Source: Ceratobasidium sp. AG-K
Lineage: Eukaryota > Basidiomycota > Agaricomycetes > Cantharellales > Ceratobasidiaceae
Direction: 5' to 3'
Length of the DNA: 64,000 nt
Assembly (NCBI GenBank): GCA_037039685.1
Contig: JAWNGF010000001.1
Coordinates: forward strand, 9,176,001 to 9,240,000
Below the pieces are notes generated by a model that saw only the letters and a list, made by a program, of their open reading frames with translations, made no database searches and had not been told where the DNA came from. The first letter of the stretch is position 1, and each line of letters starts with the position of its first letter. The position numbers were made by a program, and so were the translations under genes. Below, piece after piece: positions 24,092 through 35,102 of this stretch.

Positions 24092-24709
24092 CTAATACGG
24101 TCGCGCAGCTGCCTGGCACTATTGAAGAAGAGATGTCAGTTGCTGTGTGGGAATAATTGCGCACAAACTTACAGCCTTAAGTTGCTCGAGGTACCACCCG
24201 CACGTGTTCATATCCCCAGTCTCCAAGCACTTGGTGAATTCTAAGCCAGAAAAGTTAGCTCACTCTGATCCAAAACTTTAAACTCTCGACTCACCCTTGG
24301 CCTGGAAATCACAGCTCAAACCCGAATTCTGAGCCTGATACTGCTGAGGAGGAGGCGCATACTGCTGCTGGTGCTCAGCAGGGGGCGCTTCAGACCGCCC
24401 ACCGAAAAGCATAGAAGACAATCCGTGGCCGACGGTAGAGCCAACCGCAACAGATCCGGCGGTCGCTGCCATCTGGGCCAGCATTCCTGGTTGGCGGGCT
24501 TGTTGTGCTTGGGCGTGTGCTTGCGGAGGCGCCGAGTAGGTCTGGGGGTACGCGGCTGTAGACGCCTGGCGCGTCTGTCCGCCCGAGCCGAAGCTGGACG
24601 AGGACGACGAGGGACGGGCAGATGGGCGGGAGCGAGATTGGCGCTACAAAATAAATTAGATCCACATTCACATCGACTATGGGTCGAGCAGTGGTGTACT
24701 CACAGGCAT
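24092..24709 (-). CDS. MIX17: CHCHD2/MIX17-like twin CX9C mitochondrial protein
   Basis: The first coding exon is only ATGCCT (24709-24704). Later exons give an Arg/Ser-rich N-terminus (PRQSRSRPSARPSSSSS) able to act as a targeting sequence, a Gln/Ala/Pro-rich linker, the hydrophobic conserved stretch MAATAGSVAVGSTVGHGLS, and a C-terminal CHCH domain. In that domain two CX9C motifs are exact: C-DFQAKEFTK-C and C-GWYLEQLKA-C. The stop is at 24092-24094. In the family these four cysteines form two disulphides through the MIA40/ERV1 relay in the intermembrane space; human CHCHD2/CHCHD10 and yeast Mix17 support cristae and respiration. It is divergent from another mitochondrial gene across 168 bp. 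Confidence 0.88.
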
Positions 24710-24877
24710 GATAGAAGACACAAGCGAGTGGCTGGAAGTGGTGGTCAAGAGCGGGTTTATAACGCACCAATCGGACCGAGGAGATCTCTAGAATTTGCTC
24801 CAACTCCGGGGACTACGCAAGCGCCGTGTCCCGCTGCCGGCTGACTCAGCCGATTTTCGCTTGACTTTCATCTCACC
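24710..24877. promoter_or_regulatory. Shared divergent promoter of two mitochondrial-protein genes
   Basis: Only 168 bp separate the start codons of the CHCHD2-like gene (minus) and the MBA1/mL45-like gene (plus), so their promoters must overlap. No specific factor site was identified with confidence. Confidence 0.5.
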
Positions 24878-25859
24878 ATGCTGACTGTTTCGAGACTTGC
24901 AATCGCCCGACGATGTGTTCCTTCGGCGAGCGTGTTTGTGGCTAGGAGGGGAGTGGCCACGGCTTTCGAGACGAAGCAGCAGCGGGAAGAGCGAATTAAA
25001 AAGGAGCAGGAGCGGCAGAATGCGGTTGCGCTAGAGCGAATGGCAAGGTCTGAGATGCCAATGGATTTTGATATAAAGATGCAGCAGCTTTCTATCCTCG
25101 GTATGCTCTTGCTCTCTTTGTTTGTGAGACCAAGTTGATGGCGTGAAGACTTGAGGTATCCGTTCCCGATAGCTACAGCCCCGCCTGGTATCAAAGGAAA
25201 GTTTACCTGGTTCCTCGATGCATTGCGGGATAGATTTATGAGCATAACGAGGTGCGTTTCATTACGTTGTCCGTCATCAACTACATACCCACGCAACTCA
25301 GCTTCCGAAAAGCCTACCGAGTCGGACTCTTACCCAAACCATCCCTCCGCCAACTCTTCACACTCTCCTCTAAACCATTCGCCGAACGCGCACTATCAGC
25401 ATATGAATCCATGAACTCGGAATTCGCACGAGGCGATGCCCGAGCGCTCGCTCGCGTATGCAGCGAGGAACAACTCGACCGATTGAGGCAGCGTATCAAG
25501 TCGAGACCGAGGGACCAGCGGATAGAGTGGAGTAAGGCGGGTGGGGGAAAGGTCAAGGTGGTTAGTTTTCGTACGGTGGATGCGTGGTCGAGTAAGAAAC
25601 CCGAGGATCACTTGGCTCAGGCGTTGGTGAGGTTTGATACCCGCCAGGTGAGTCGCTCCTTCCCGACTAAACCCAAGTTGACTCGCATTAGTCTCTGGCT
25701 GTCTACAGTCACTCAGGCAAACTACTGTCCGGAGACCCCAAAAAGGTAGTCCCAGTACAAGAGTACATGATCATGGAGAGGAAAAACTGGTCCGAGGGGG
25801 ACTGGATGCTCCGAAAATCAATTCCACCTAATCCACCCACGAACCTAGCTAATGCCTAG
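24878..25859 (+). CDS. Tim44-like domain protein, MBA1/mL45 type (mitochondrial)
   Basis: The ATG at 24878 starts an Arg/Ser/Ala-rich amphipathic presequence (LTVSRLAIARRCVPSASV, then ARRGVAT), followed by a charged coiled coil (ETKQQREERIKKEQERQNA). After two introns (about 25099-25149 and 25251-25308) the core follows: FRKAYRVGLLPKPSLRQLF, AYESMNSEFARGDARAL, and a Tim44-like alpha/beta region with VVSFRTVDAWSSKKPEDHLAQALVRFDTRQ. A last short exon (from about 25711) ends NWSEGDWMLRKSIPP before the stop at 25857-25859. The family (Mba1 in yeast, mL45 in animals) holds the mitoribosome at the inner membrane for co-translational insertion. The call is by domain pattern and presequence; a mitoribosomal subunit is the main alternative. 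Confidence 0.72.
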
Positions 25860-25910
25860 ATTCATTCATTGTTCATATCCAATAAATGCACGCATACATG
25901 AATTCACCCC

Positions 25911-27846
25911 TCACGCCTGACCCTGCTCGTCCTCCAACCCCATCTCCTCGAAATGCTCCAACAACTCGTCCACCTTGACGTCTGGGAAATCCGCCTCGTC
26001 TTCTTCCCCACCGTCGACTGCCTCGACACCCTCCATCGCATACTGCCCCTTTTTCTTCTTCTCCTTGTCCTTGTCTCCGTCCTTGTCGTCCATCTTGACA
26101 TCGCCCTTGTACAAATTGACCGTCGCTCGGAGCTCGGGGTCCTCTTCCAACTCTTGCAAAAACAGCTCGTAATCCGCCTCGACACGTGCCTGGTCCAACC
26201 CGCCACGACGACCCAATGCGCCCCGTCCCTCGGCCCCATCTTCCTCGTTGGCCTCCTTTGCAATCGACCGGAGCTTCCAATTCCTCGTACGATTCTTTTT
26301 TCGGCGGTTCGGGTACGTTTTCTTGACGAGTACGACGTCGGGCACACGTCCGCTATCCAACGCGTCGAAATCGTCCGAATTGAAGTTTGCCCGCGAGATG
26401 AGGTATCCGAGCGCCGTGTCTCCGGGTTGGAGGATCCCGCCTAGGTGGGTCCGGGTGTGGTAGATTCCGCTCGTGGTGCCGTCGCCGTCGACGTCCATTC
26501 CGCCTGAACTGGATTGGAAGGCATTGTTCGGTGCGACTTGGGCGTCGGCGAGGACCCATTTGCCGTTTGTTTTGCCTGATGGTTCGATGTCGAGGATGGT
26601 AAACTCGACGAGGTCCGAGACGGCGGCTAGGCTCTCGAAGGGGGTGCGCCAGTAGATGGGGGCGGTTACGTCGGTGGTTTGGAGTGTTGCAAAGTCGATG
26701 AGATGGATTGAGTTTCCGACTCGTGTGCATACGGTCAACGGACTGCGGCAAGTTAGATGCGTCTCATGTAAGAGAGGAAGGACATACGAGATATTGCTCA
26801 AGCTCCGCGCAAGTTTCTGAGGGAGGCAAACGAGATCGTCTTTACATATTGGGATAATCTCGCACGAGTAGGTGAACTTGTAGTTCGACGTGCCGGAATG
26901 CGTATCCGTTGACAAGAGCTGTTCCGAAGATTTGGATCTGCATATACCCAGCATCGGTCAGCCTCCACCTCCACCTCCGCCAATATCCCAAAACGCACCT
27001 GATGGGCACAACTGCATTCAAAAACTCCACCATCTTGATCGCATGATTCCGCTGCGTATAATAGAAATCCAATCCGTCCTTGGCCTCTTTGACATTGATC
27101 GTATCTTTTTGCGCCGAGTGCTTCAAGATGAGTTGCTCGAGGTACAAGAATGTGCGTTTGTGGTTGACTTTTTGTCGGACCTGGACCATGGCTTTCCATG
27201 TATTCTTGGCCGCGAGTCGAGTGCAATCTGGACATTGCCCATAGACGACAATGTACTCGACTTCGAATATTTGTTGCAGGATCGTAGATGTGAATACCTA
27301 CACCTGTCAATAACTGGACCTGAATCACAGCACTAATGCAAGCTCACCTCTTTCTGGATTGTCAATTTAACCTTTATCCGCTTCGAATGTGGCTCGGTCC
27401 AGATGAACCCAGCGTCGATCAGTCGGACTTTATTGAGCCCTTTGAGTTTCTTCAAGCAAATCGCGAGAAGCTCTCGAGATTCAGGCTGGGCGATCGTCCA
27501 TGTGGCGGGAGGCGAGAGAAATCGCTCGCAGTTTCGACAGTAATTGACCGTGGCTGTAGGATCGTTAGGGTGGAATGAGCGAGTGGTGGGAGGGCGTACA
27601 TTGCTTTGGGATTCCCTCTGTAATATCAACACTGGATAAAGAAATATGTTCAGCCGGATTCGTGGCTCATAGGTAATCGTACTCACGAATTCCTCAAGCA
27701 AGCAATACACAGGTTCGCAGAATTCGGCTCGATGGGCGTACCTAGATCAACCGTCAGTTTCTATCTCCCAATGGCACTTCAATCGGTCACATACCGCAGT
27801 CCGCACACAAGACACGGTGAATCGAAGGGGGTGCGATGTACTCCAT
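25911..27846 (-). CDS. NMD3: 60S ribosomal export protein NMD3
   Basis: From the ATG at 27846 exons encode the N-terminal zinc-binding region with CxxC pairs (VLCADCG; VNYCRNCERFL; VVYGQCPDCTRLAAKNTW), the middle domain (SRELLAICLKKLKGL-KVRLIDAGFIWTEPHSKR; KHSAQKDTINVKEAKDGLDFYY) and the SH3/OB-like part (FKFTY-like strand, ICKDDLVCLP, CTRVGNSIHLIDFATLQT). The C-terminus is acidic with a helical ELLEHFEEMGLE segment, as expected for the nuclear-export signal region, and stops at 25911. NMD3 bridges nascent 60S subunits to CRM1 for nuclear export. Introns are about 45-60 bp. It is convergent with the MBA1/mL45-like gene (51 bp between stops) and divergent from RPB10. Confidence 0.94.
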
Positions 27847-27979
27847 GATGGTCGCAAGTCGAGAGAGAGCCACCTGAATAAGCGTCGGCTATGGTGGATC
27901 TTGTACGGCGCTAAACAAATTTATTTGTGACTGATGGCGGGTATTGCAAATTGGTCGGAGAGACTTGGACTCGGCCACC
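27847..27979. promoter_or_regulatory. Shared divergent promoter of NMD3 and RPB10
   Basis: 133 bp between the two start codons, one for ribosome export and one for a subunit common to RNA polymerases I, II and III. A common growth-linked control would make sense but is inference; no motif was proven. Confidence 0.5.
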
Positions 27980-28366
27980 ATGGTAAGCAAATGCCCGTAT
28001 CGCTTTACAAAGCGTGATTGATTTTTGGAGCGTTCTAGATTATTCCGGTTAGGTGTTTTAGCTGCGGAAAGGTGATTGGGGACAAGTGGGAAGAGTATGT
28101 CAAGCTATTGCGGGACGACGTGACTGAAGGGTGAGTCGGCTCGGCTGACACTCGAGTGGCGCTGATACGGCAGAACAGAGATGCAATGGACCAGTTAGGA
28201 CTCAAAAGATACTGCTGCCGGCGAATGGTCCTCACCCACGTCGACCTTATTGAGAAACTCCTCCAGTACAATCGTACGTCTCCCCTTTTTCTGCAATTGT
28301 TTGTGTTCTTACTCGTGGCATGCAGCAATGGAGCGAACAAAAGAGCGAATGGCACGCGACGGCTAG
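27980..28366 (+). CDS. RPB10: RNA polymerases I, II and III subunit RPABC5 (ABC10-beta)
   Basis: Exons 27980-27982, 28039-28130, 28179-28273 and 28326-28366 join to 76 codons. The first coding exon is just the ATG. The protein starts [19 protein letters not shown], the invariant zinc site CFSCG of the family, and continues to [26 protein letters not shown], containing the second zinc pair CC in RYCCRRM. For the second intron the acceptor at 28177-28178 was chosen because it restores the conserved [10 protein letters not shown]; the nearer AG breaks the frame. The subunit sits at the assembly platform of all three nuclear polymerases. It is convergent with VPS16, with 59 bp between stops. Confidence 0.95.
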
Positions 28367-28425
28367 TCCAGCTTGTAATTATCATTATCACGCATGTCTA
28401 TAATACAATCCGCTATCAAGTCCGT

Positions 28426-31400
28426 TTACCGCATCGTCGACAAAATCTGGTCAAGCTCTCGCGTGACGAGGTTATTCGGTGCGCTCTTCTTGATTTGCCT
28501 AAATTACCGTTAGCGTCTGCTTCCACAAACTGGGACTCGAGACTTACTCCAGCTTGGCCCTGTCTCCTCTCGTCTTGCACTCTTCTCCGGCCTGACGCCA
28601 CTCTCCACACTTGACGTACAAATCCGCTCGCTTAGGTGCATCACACCGGCCAACGTACGAGGCAGCTTGTTTCATATGCCCTCGTGCGACGAGGTGCGTC
28701 ACGAATGGTTCATATCCGATTGGTGAACGTTTCGACTTGGCAAGCTGTTCGAGCCCGTCCCAATCCTGGAGCTCGGTCAGGGCGTAGAGCTTGATGTACC
28801 AGAACCTAGGCGGGCGCATCATTAGATGGCTGGGAGTGAGTCGATGAAACAATATCGGCGCACCGTTTGTCAGGGACCTTCCAATCTGCTCTAACCTTCT
28901 CAGCTTTCCGAGGTTGGCCGTTCATCAGGCAGGCTCGGATCGTAGCGTTCACACTCAATCCAACAACTTCCACCCTCCCCTCCAAATCCTTTTCCAATTG
29001 TTGCTGGAAGGTTAGCAGCCGAACACTCTCGTCCATTGCCTACCACGCTACCCAGTCAGCACACCTTCAAAGAATGGAGAAGGCGACTACGCACTTTGGC
29101 CTCCCAACCTCTCTCCCTATCTTCGCTGAAAAACTTGGCAGCCGCTCGCACATTCTCAATCCGGTTGTCAGCGACTTTTGCCTGCCGAGCATCGTCCAAC
29201 GATAGCAAGGCGGACGCAACACGTTTATCGTCCTGGTAGTAGAAATCGCGAAGCAGTTCGCGGTCTTGTTCGCGCGCGTAGACCTGGAAAAGCTCAATTG
29301 AAGTGATTTGGGGCGAAAAGGAGAGATGAGCACCTCAAGTAGCCGTACAGCAGGTCCGAACTGTTTCCCTCCCTCTTCCAGGAGTCTGAAAAAATCGCCT
29401 AGGGTAGATTGTTTCTTGAGTTGTAATAGTACCAGGTAGACTATCGTATGAAATTATTGATTTAGTCTTACATGTGAGGTGGGGAGAACACACACCTAAA
29501 TCTGTATCACCACTGTCTACGGCTTTGAGCAGCGCCAACCTGTCCTCTTTCATTTGCAGCAACAGAGGAACTTGTTCGCCTGGCCGAGGCTCGTGGTCTA
29601 ACAGCTGCGCAAGTTGCTCGGATAAGTGGGTGGGTGGGCGACAGGACGAAGTAACGAACCATAGTTGCCAGCCGTCCCCTCCCAAGTTCCCATGCCCTTT
29701 TCGCAATATCTGCGAAACTTGCCCCAGGGGTTGCTCGGAACTTTTCCACAATTGCGCGGCATACCTCGGCGTCGGCCTTTTCAGGAGACGTATCTGGATC
29801 CTCTATCAGATACGTTAGAGGTTAGCACATCTAGGTCACCCGGAGGAAATTTGTAATTACCTCTGGTCTTTCCGCTCTTTGCAATCTTGGCGCATGCCCA
29901 ATGTTTGAGTACCGCATCCGGGGGGCGCCCTAGGAACTCCGCGATACGCAATGCGAGTAGGTGTTCGTTTCGCGCTGTAAGGCGGGCGATGAGGTGTGCG
30001 GCTGAGGTGTGTTGGAACCTATCAAATAATTAGTCGCGGCAAGGGTTAATCCAGGAGAGGAAGACCTACTGGGCATAGGTGATAGGAATGCCAATCTCAT
30101 AATACCGCGCCGCGTTCAAGACCTTAAGCGTCTTGCCCATAGCCACAAAGTCGGTAGGGTCGTACATGTCCAGGAACGCTCGTCCGAACGAGGCTGCCTA
30201 TAGTTCTGGCGGTTAGTGATGTCGTATTTGAGTGGTACGAGTTGAGCTTACACTCATCAGCTTTCTTTGCCACACCGTGTCCCATTCTCGTCCCGCAGCA
30301 TCAACTAGGATGTCCACTGCACCAGCAAGCTCAGGTCGAATGGCTCGTACGCTATCGTGGGCGCTTGGGTATCGTTCGGAGAATTGCTCAGCTGCGTGGA
30401 GAAGCAGTGCAGAGGGGTGTGCGGAAGACGGGCTAAGCGCGTTCATTGAGGATGCTAATCAGGGCGAATTAGTGACTAAAACTGTGTCACAGATGGTAGA
30501 CTTACGTGGAACTTTCTGAATCCAATCACACCTATCTATACATACAACCCGCGCGCCGTCCACTTCGCCAACTACGTGTGGTGCGCCGGGATAATAGTGT
30601 TTAATCGTATCCCCAAACGGTCCGAGGATAACCAAAAGACCAGAGGTATAGGATAGCACGACGGCGTCGTTTCCACACCAAACAACCTGCCTCGGTAGAG
30701 CCGGGCTATCCTGTGTAGAGTCATGCTCTCGAATAAATTATTGGTCAAACCGTCGCTCGAATAGACTTGAAGACTCACCCGCGAAGCTCTTTGAGAAATC
30801 AGCCGAAACAACCCAGACCAAACCGGAAGCCGTCAAAAGTGCAATACTCTTGCCATTCGGGCTAGGCGCGATAGACAAGAATGGACCCCTTCCAACCCGC
30901 TGGTCGAGGCATTCCAAAGCATCCACACTCAGAATCGTGTTTCCGCTCGCCACCAGCACCTCAATGTGTTTACTAATCGCTGCATCAGGAGGTACGATGG
31001 ACCACCCGTGAGGGGCACTGTCCAACGGCGGGTCGGGTAATGCGAGGGCGAGTGGTTTGGTTCCAGTCCAAGATTTTACTTCGAGGAATGTTAGGTGGTT
31101 TGTGAGTGCCACCATACCCTGCTCGTGTATCCGTGCATCAAGGATACCGATATCAGCTGCATCCGACCCGAGCGAATGTTGGGTGTAGGTTCCAGCAAGG
31201 TCATGGATGCGGTAGGTGCCCTCATCATTGAGAGTTACGAGCCGCTCGTCGTGCGTCCAGCCCAGGGAAACCACTTTGCCTTGGTCCCACTGGGAAGAAG
31301 TTAGGTGTGAGATTAATGGAGGATGAGCACTTACGGGTATTGTGTTAATTAGGTTTCCAGCGGAGGAGTAGATTACGATTTGAGGCTTCGCTATGTTATG

Positions 31401-31692
31401 CCGGCCTAATGCAACGAGTTTAGAAGAATCTCTCATAAGGGCTGAAATTTACATGAGTGCCAAATAAGCCGAATATGTTGTTCGCGTACTTACCAAGAGG
31501 TCCTCCATACCTAGCTCCAGCGATAATGAAGTCCGTAAGATCGTTCAACTGCCACATCATTTGGTACACTTCGCGAGTACTATAAACTAGTTTAGATAGA
31601 TAAATAACATGATGAAACATTTCTCGCCTGTAAAATACTTCTCCATCTTGCACAGGTTCCCATGTGGTAGTTGGGCTCTGCACCGTGGTCAT
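28426..31692 (-). CDS. VPS16: Vacuolar sorting protein VPS16 (HOPS/CORVET core)
   Basis: The N-terminal beta-propeller exon (31436-30738) has [27 protein letters not shown] repeats and [20 protein letters not shown]. The helical C-terminal half runs through 30660-28426, including [10 protein letters not shown] near 30290, an [14 protein letters not shown] segment near 29230, [21 protein letters not shown] (28900) and [21 protein letters not shown] (28780). The last exon ends in [16 protein letters not shown] with a TAA at 28426-28428. The start is the ATG at 31692 ([11 protein letters not shown]); an in-frame ATG lies 13 codons upstream. VPS16 is a core subunit of the HOPS and CORVET tethering complexes at the vacuole and endosome. 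It has many short introns. A LINE fragment lies only 52 bp upstream of this start. Confidence 0.9.
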
Positions 31693-31743
31693 CGTCGTTG
31701 GGCACGAGCGCTTACAGTAAAAGGTGATCACGTGCTTGGCAAT

Positions 31744-32130
31744 TTTTATTTTTATTTTTATTTTTTAAATACGTTATATTGGCTACAAGAACACAAGGTC
31801 TAACCGCCGAGAGAAAAGCCGAGACAATTATACGAAGGTAAAGAAGAGTAGTGCAGTGGCTGGTAGGTGTACGTTAAGCAAGCGCCTAAGGCGCGTGAAG
31901 AAAACTAAGGACCGACTATACTATTTGATAAACGCAGACGATTGAGAAATAAAGAGCATGATGGCCGAAAGGCCCTCAGCTTTGCCAAATAAGGCGTTGA
32001 AGGATAGAAACGAGGAGGCCTTGTGCAGGATCCTACGCTCGTTGTCGTGACGTGGGCAATCAATTAAGATGTGCCGTACCGTTTGCACCCCCACCTCGCC
32101 ACAAGGGCAGCCGGTGTCCTCCGAGGATAC
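31744..32130 (-). mobile_element. 5'-truncated LINE with A-rich tail and 16-bp target duplication
   Basis: On the minus strand the element starts in the last part of a LINE ORF: TGCPCGEVGVQTVRHILIDCP then RHDNERRILHKASSF, a C-x-C...H...C terminal motif typical of Tad/Jockey-like elements, with a stop after SSAFIK. A 3' UTR follows and a tail of five-to-six-base A-rich units (AAAAAT) ends at 31744. The 16 bp TCACGTGCTTGGCAAT occur perfectly on both sides (31728-31743 and 32131-32146), the target-site duplication left by target-primed reverse transcription. Only about 390 bp were integrated. Confidence 0.88.
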
Positions 32131-32146
32131 TCACGTGCTTGGCAAT

Positions 32147-33069
32147 ATAGGTCCTCTCAGTAATTAGGTCTGTCCCTGTGCAAAAGGTTTCCCACCTTTC
32201 AAGAATTAATGGGCTGGGTTGCATTATGTCGGCTTAATTAAGTGACTTAATTTTACTTGGGGTTAGTCCACATTTTCTCCACCCACAGAAACATGGGGAA
32301 GCTATCAAGAAAGTCGCCCGACAACTCAGCCGAAACTGAAATTCCTCCAGTGGTGCTCCATAGAGCTCCGGGAGCCTCGGAGAGGTTAAATAGCCCTCCG
32401 AAGTCCTGGAGCGCCTGGGAGAATTTTTCAGTTTTTGCTTACGAAGGTGGTCTGAGTCTCCTAGCAATTCGGCTACACAGTTATGCACGCGCACTGAGAA
32501 TGACAAAAAATACTATTTTTTGGTATCAAAGTGTCCAGATTCAGTATTTTATCGGGCTTCAGTCTGGATTCGACCAATTTTCAATGCGAACTATCCTGAT
32601 ATTTGAGGCTTCAGATCTGATTCTTGAATTTGAAAAACAAAGCTGTGGGATAAGTTGTCCCAAAAATCGATATAAATGTTACTAAACCCTGTCCAAAAAA
32701 GGCAATAATACTGAAACTGGACACTTTGATACCAAAACAACAGTATTTTACACATTTGTAGAGATTGCTGGGTGGCGCCACAAACGATGCTCAGACTGTC
32801 ACGTCTAGATCTCTCAAACCGAATTAGAAACACTAATAAGGGAGGAGTTGCTCGTATGGAAACCCCCCAGGGATGGTCTCAATATCTTGAGCTTGATTGG
32901 TGTCATCCCCGATCTCGATTTGGGGGAGCGTTCGAGCTAGTATGCTCCTCCATATCCTGTTAGCGAATACCATGAAGGCGGGTCCCTTTTCTCGGTAAGC
33001 TCAACTGCATGCAAAATCCCCATATTCTACCCCACCTGGATGAATGTACGTCGTTTCATCTAGCTTCTG
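32147..33069. repeat. Non-coding stretch with an imperfect inverted repeat
   Basis: No gene was recognised. Arms at 32509-32548 and 32707-32747 are inverted copies (shared core TTTTGGTATCAAAGTGTCCAG) about 160 bp apart; the spacer shows no coding sense. It may be a foldback/MITE-like element. Its outer limits and target duplication are not clear. Confidence 0.6.
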
Positions 33070-33665
33070 GACAGGCCTGAAGTCACTGTTGCTCAGCGAC
33101 TGCAACTGGTTCGTCGGATCCACCTACAATGTGATCAAAACTTAACTGCCATCTTGCATCGGGGAGTGTAGCTTATTGAGGTAACGCACGGCATAAATCA
33201 TATTTATTCCAAGTCGATAGTCCATGGCGATTTGAAAGCGGTACGGTTTGTTGATGAGAGACATAGTTCTCGACTCATGATTTGCACTTCCATTAGTTTA
33301 ACGTTATCCTAATCCGCACTGCCAACGGCTACTCGGCGAAAATAATTGATTTCAGCTCGTCCCAAATCACTTGCGACCAATGCTCCGGGGGTTCGACCAC
33401 TAAATGCGGGACAACCCAATGGAACAGTCCAGAAATTTGCGATGAGCCCGCGTCCTATTAATCAGACATTTGGGCCTTTGGGTGCGTCACTTTGGAAGTA
33501 TTTTTTGGAAAGACTCCGCACAGTGCTAATGAGACAGAAATATTACGGAGGCTCGTGCGTGGTCTCCCACCGGCTGAAGAACATGATCTCGGCTACGAAT
33601 TGGGCATGGATACCCCGCAACGCTCGATCTGGAATGTGATGTAAAAATGTTGGCGGGAAGAACCG
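33070..33665 (+). pseudogene. Protein kinase domain remnant (TKL-like)
   Basis: In successive plus-strand frames the C-lobe of a protein kinase is readable: IVHGDLKA (catalytic loop, HGDLK), then KIIDFSSSQI (the DFG motif changed to DFS), GTTQWNSPEI (the APE region), SDIWAFGCVTLEVFFGKTPH (helix F) and NVM-KCWREEPEDGP (the final conserved R/W segment). There are at least two in-frame stops (TAA after PASY, TAA before KCW) and a frame change between the catalytic loop and DFG. The N-lobe is not seen. Such kinase fragments are common in this fungal group, and this one cannot give an active enzyme. Confidence 0.72.
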
Positions 33666-34728
33666 GAGGACGGCCCTTGACGTCATCGTTGCAGTATCAG
33701 CTCTAGCGCTCTTGCGAGACAACACGGCAGGGAGAGGGGAAGACACATTTGTGTGGCTGCAATATCACAGGGAGCAAGGACAAGCGCGCGTCGATCGGTG
33801 AGATGGCCGTTCCGTCGTATGTGGGAAACTACCCAGCGCCAGCTACATGTAAACCAACGAGACACGCGAAGCCGCACACCATTCTACAACGACATCCAGA
33901 CAACACTCTTGGCCGCACTAGATGTACTCAAAACATTGCGAATAGGACTTGGATATTCAAGTGGACTCGTTGAAAACGGGATTAGCTTGAGCACCCCGGA
34001 TCGACCATGCGGAGCCAACAAACACGACTTCCCACACGCCATCGGATATATTGAAATACTTGCAATGGAGAAGCGCACATACTCAGCCTCCTGTCAGTCC
34101 CTGTCGAAGCTGTGAATTCGTCGCCACCGGGTGAACGCAACGGTAGGAGAGCATGCTGGGGTCCTGAACTGTATCAGCACGATTTACTCGAACGCAGCCA
34201 TGAATTCCTACCAGCGTACGAAACCCTGCCAACATGTGCGAGCTCGTAGTCAAAGCAAGCACATCGGTCGGGGTGGATGGGTTCAAGCCTTTAATGATCG
34301 AGGGACAGAATCACCGGTCGAAAATTTGAATTTCATTTGATCGGGAAGGCTTGGCACCCCATGAAGGACTCGTTTGGTGCCAGACACGCCTGTCGGCTCC
34401 GGTTCGTTCTGTCAGTGCACGTGAACGACCATACAATCACCCCTTCAAAGGGTTGGCAAAAACGATCTTCGAGGTCGGAATCAAGGGGTTTTTGGCCTTC
34501 TAGCTCTCGCGGCTTGCATCCTCGGCGTCTAAATTTGGTCAAGACGGTTGGTACCACCGTCGAGCCGGCGAGTTTTGTCAGCGCGCAAGTACATATATGT
34601 CCAACGCGCGCGACAACAAGCATTTCTGCTGTCGAAACCGAGGATTTGCACATCTTCTTGAGCGCTCACAGAGTCTCACTGCGTGTTGGGTGGGTCCGAT
34701 GCGAGTTGTCAAGTTGGGGACTTGTGGG
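33666..34728. other. Intergenic, about 1.06 kb, no supported gene
   Basis: Several short open frames on both strands lack homology, consistent splice sites or codon pattern. I see no RNA gene or clear repeat. Confidence 0.4.
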
Positions 34729-34735
34729 TATAAAT
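34729..34735 (+). promoter_or_regulatory. TATA box of the cysteine-rich secreted protein gene
   Basis: TATAAAT about 107 bp upstream of the ATG at 34842, followed by a CA/CT-rich leader usual for expressed fungal genes. Confidence 0.6.
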
Positions 34736-34841
34736 CTAGCTGGTTACGCGAGTCCCAAACTTCAGCACACATCCGCCCAGTCCACTGTGTTTCGCTCCCC
34801 TACGCTACTCCCCTCGTCATTGCATCAGTCATAGTCCTACA

Positions 34842-35102
34842 ATGAGGAGCATCGCATTCAATATCCTTCTGGCCGTAGTACTCGTTCCAGCTACCTTGGC
34901 TGTTCCAGGCTATAGCAAAGGCCCATACAACCAGCCATCGTATCCAACTCCTACTCCGAAGTGCATACCAAACGGATCGGTAAGTGACGCTATGACGTTC
35001 CTAGTTTTGTCAGGTGTTGACCTCGTTCCGTAGCCTTGCGATGTCACCGACCCTGGTCAGTGTTGTTCTCAAACGTGTAGTGTGGCCGATGGCTGTATAT
35101 AA
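34842..35102 (+). CDS. Small secreted six-cysteine protein with knottin-like spacing
   Basis: Two exons, 34842-34979 and 35034-35102, with a canonical 54-bp intron (GTAAGT to CGTAG), join in phase 0 to 68 codons. Residues 1-20 form a clean signal peptide (MRSIAF, then an ILLAVVLVPA core, with a cut after Ala likely at 20). A Pro/Tyr/Ser-rich spacer follows to about residue 40. The C-terminal 28 residues hold six cysteines spaced C-x6-C-x7-CC-x3-C-x5-C, the cystine-knot (knottin) framework. The cysteines fall on both sides of the intron, and the full framework appears only after splicing, which supports the model. Families with this framework include protease inhibitors, channel blockers and antimicrobials; which applies is unknown. 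It could also be an effector of another fold. It lies at the border of a transposon cluster. Confidence 0.72.

Noticed and set aside
31741..31770. T-rich microsatellite (TTTTTATTTTTATT)
   Set aside because: Explained as the A-rich tail of the LINE on the minus strand, since exact 16-bp duplications flank the whole unit.
34333..34834. Overlapping open frames on both strands upstream of the cysteine-rich gene
   Set aside because: No homology, no splice structure, no codon bias; likely chance.
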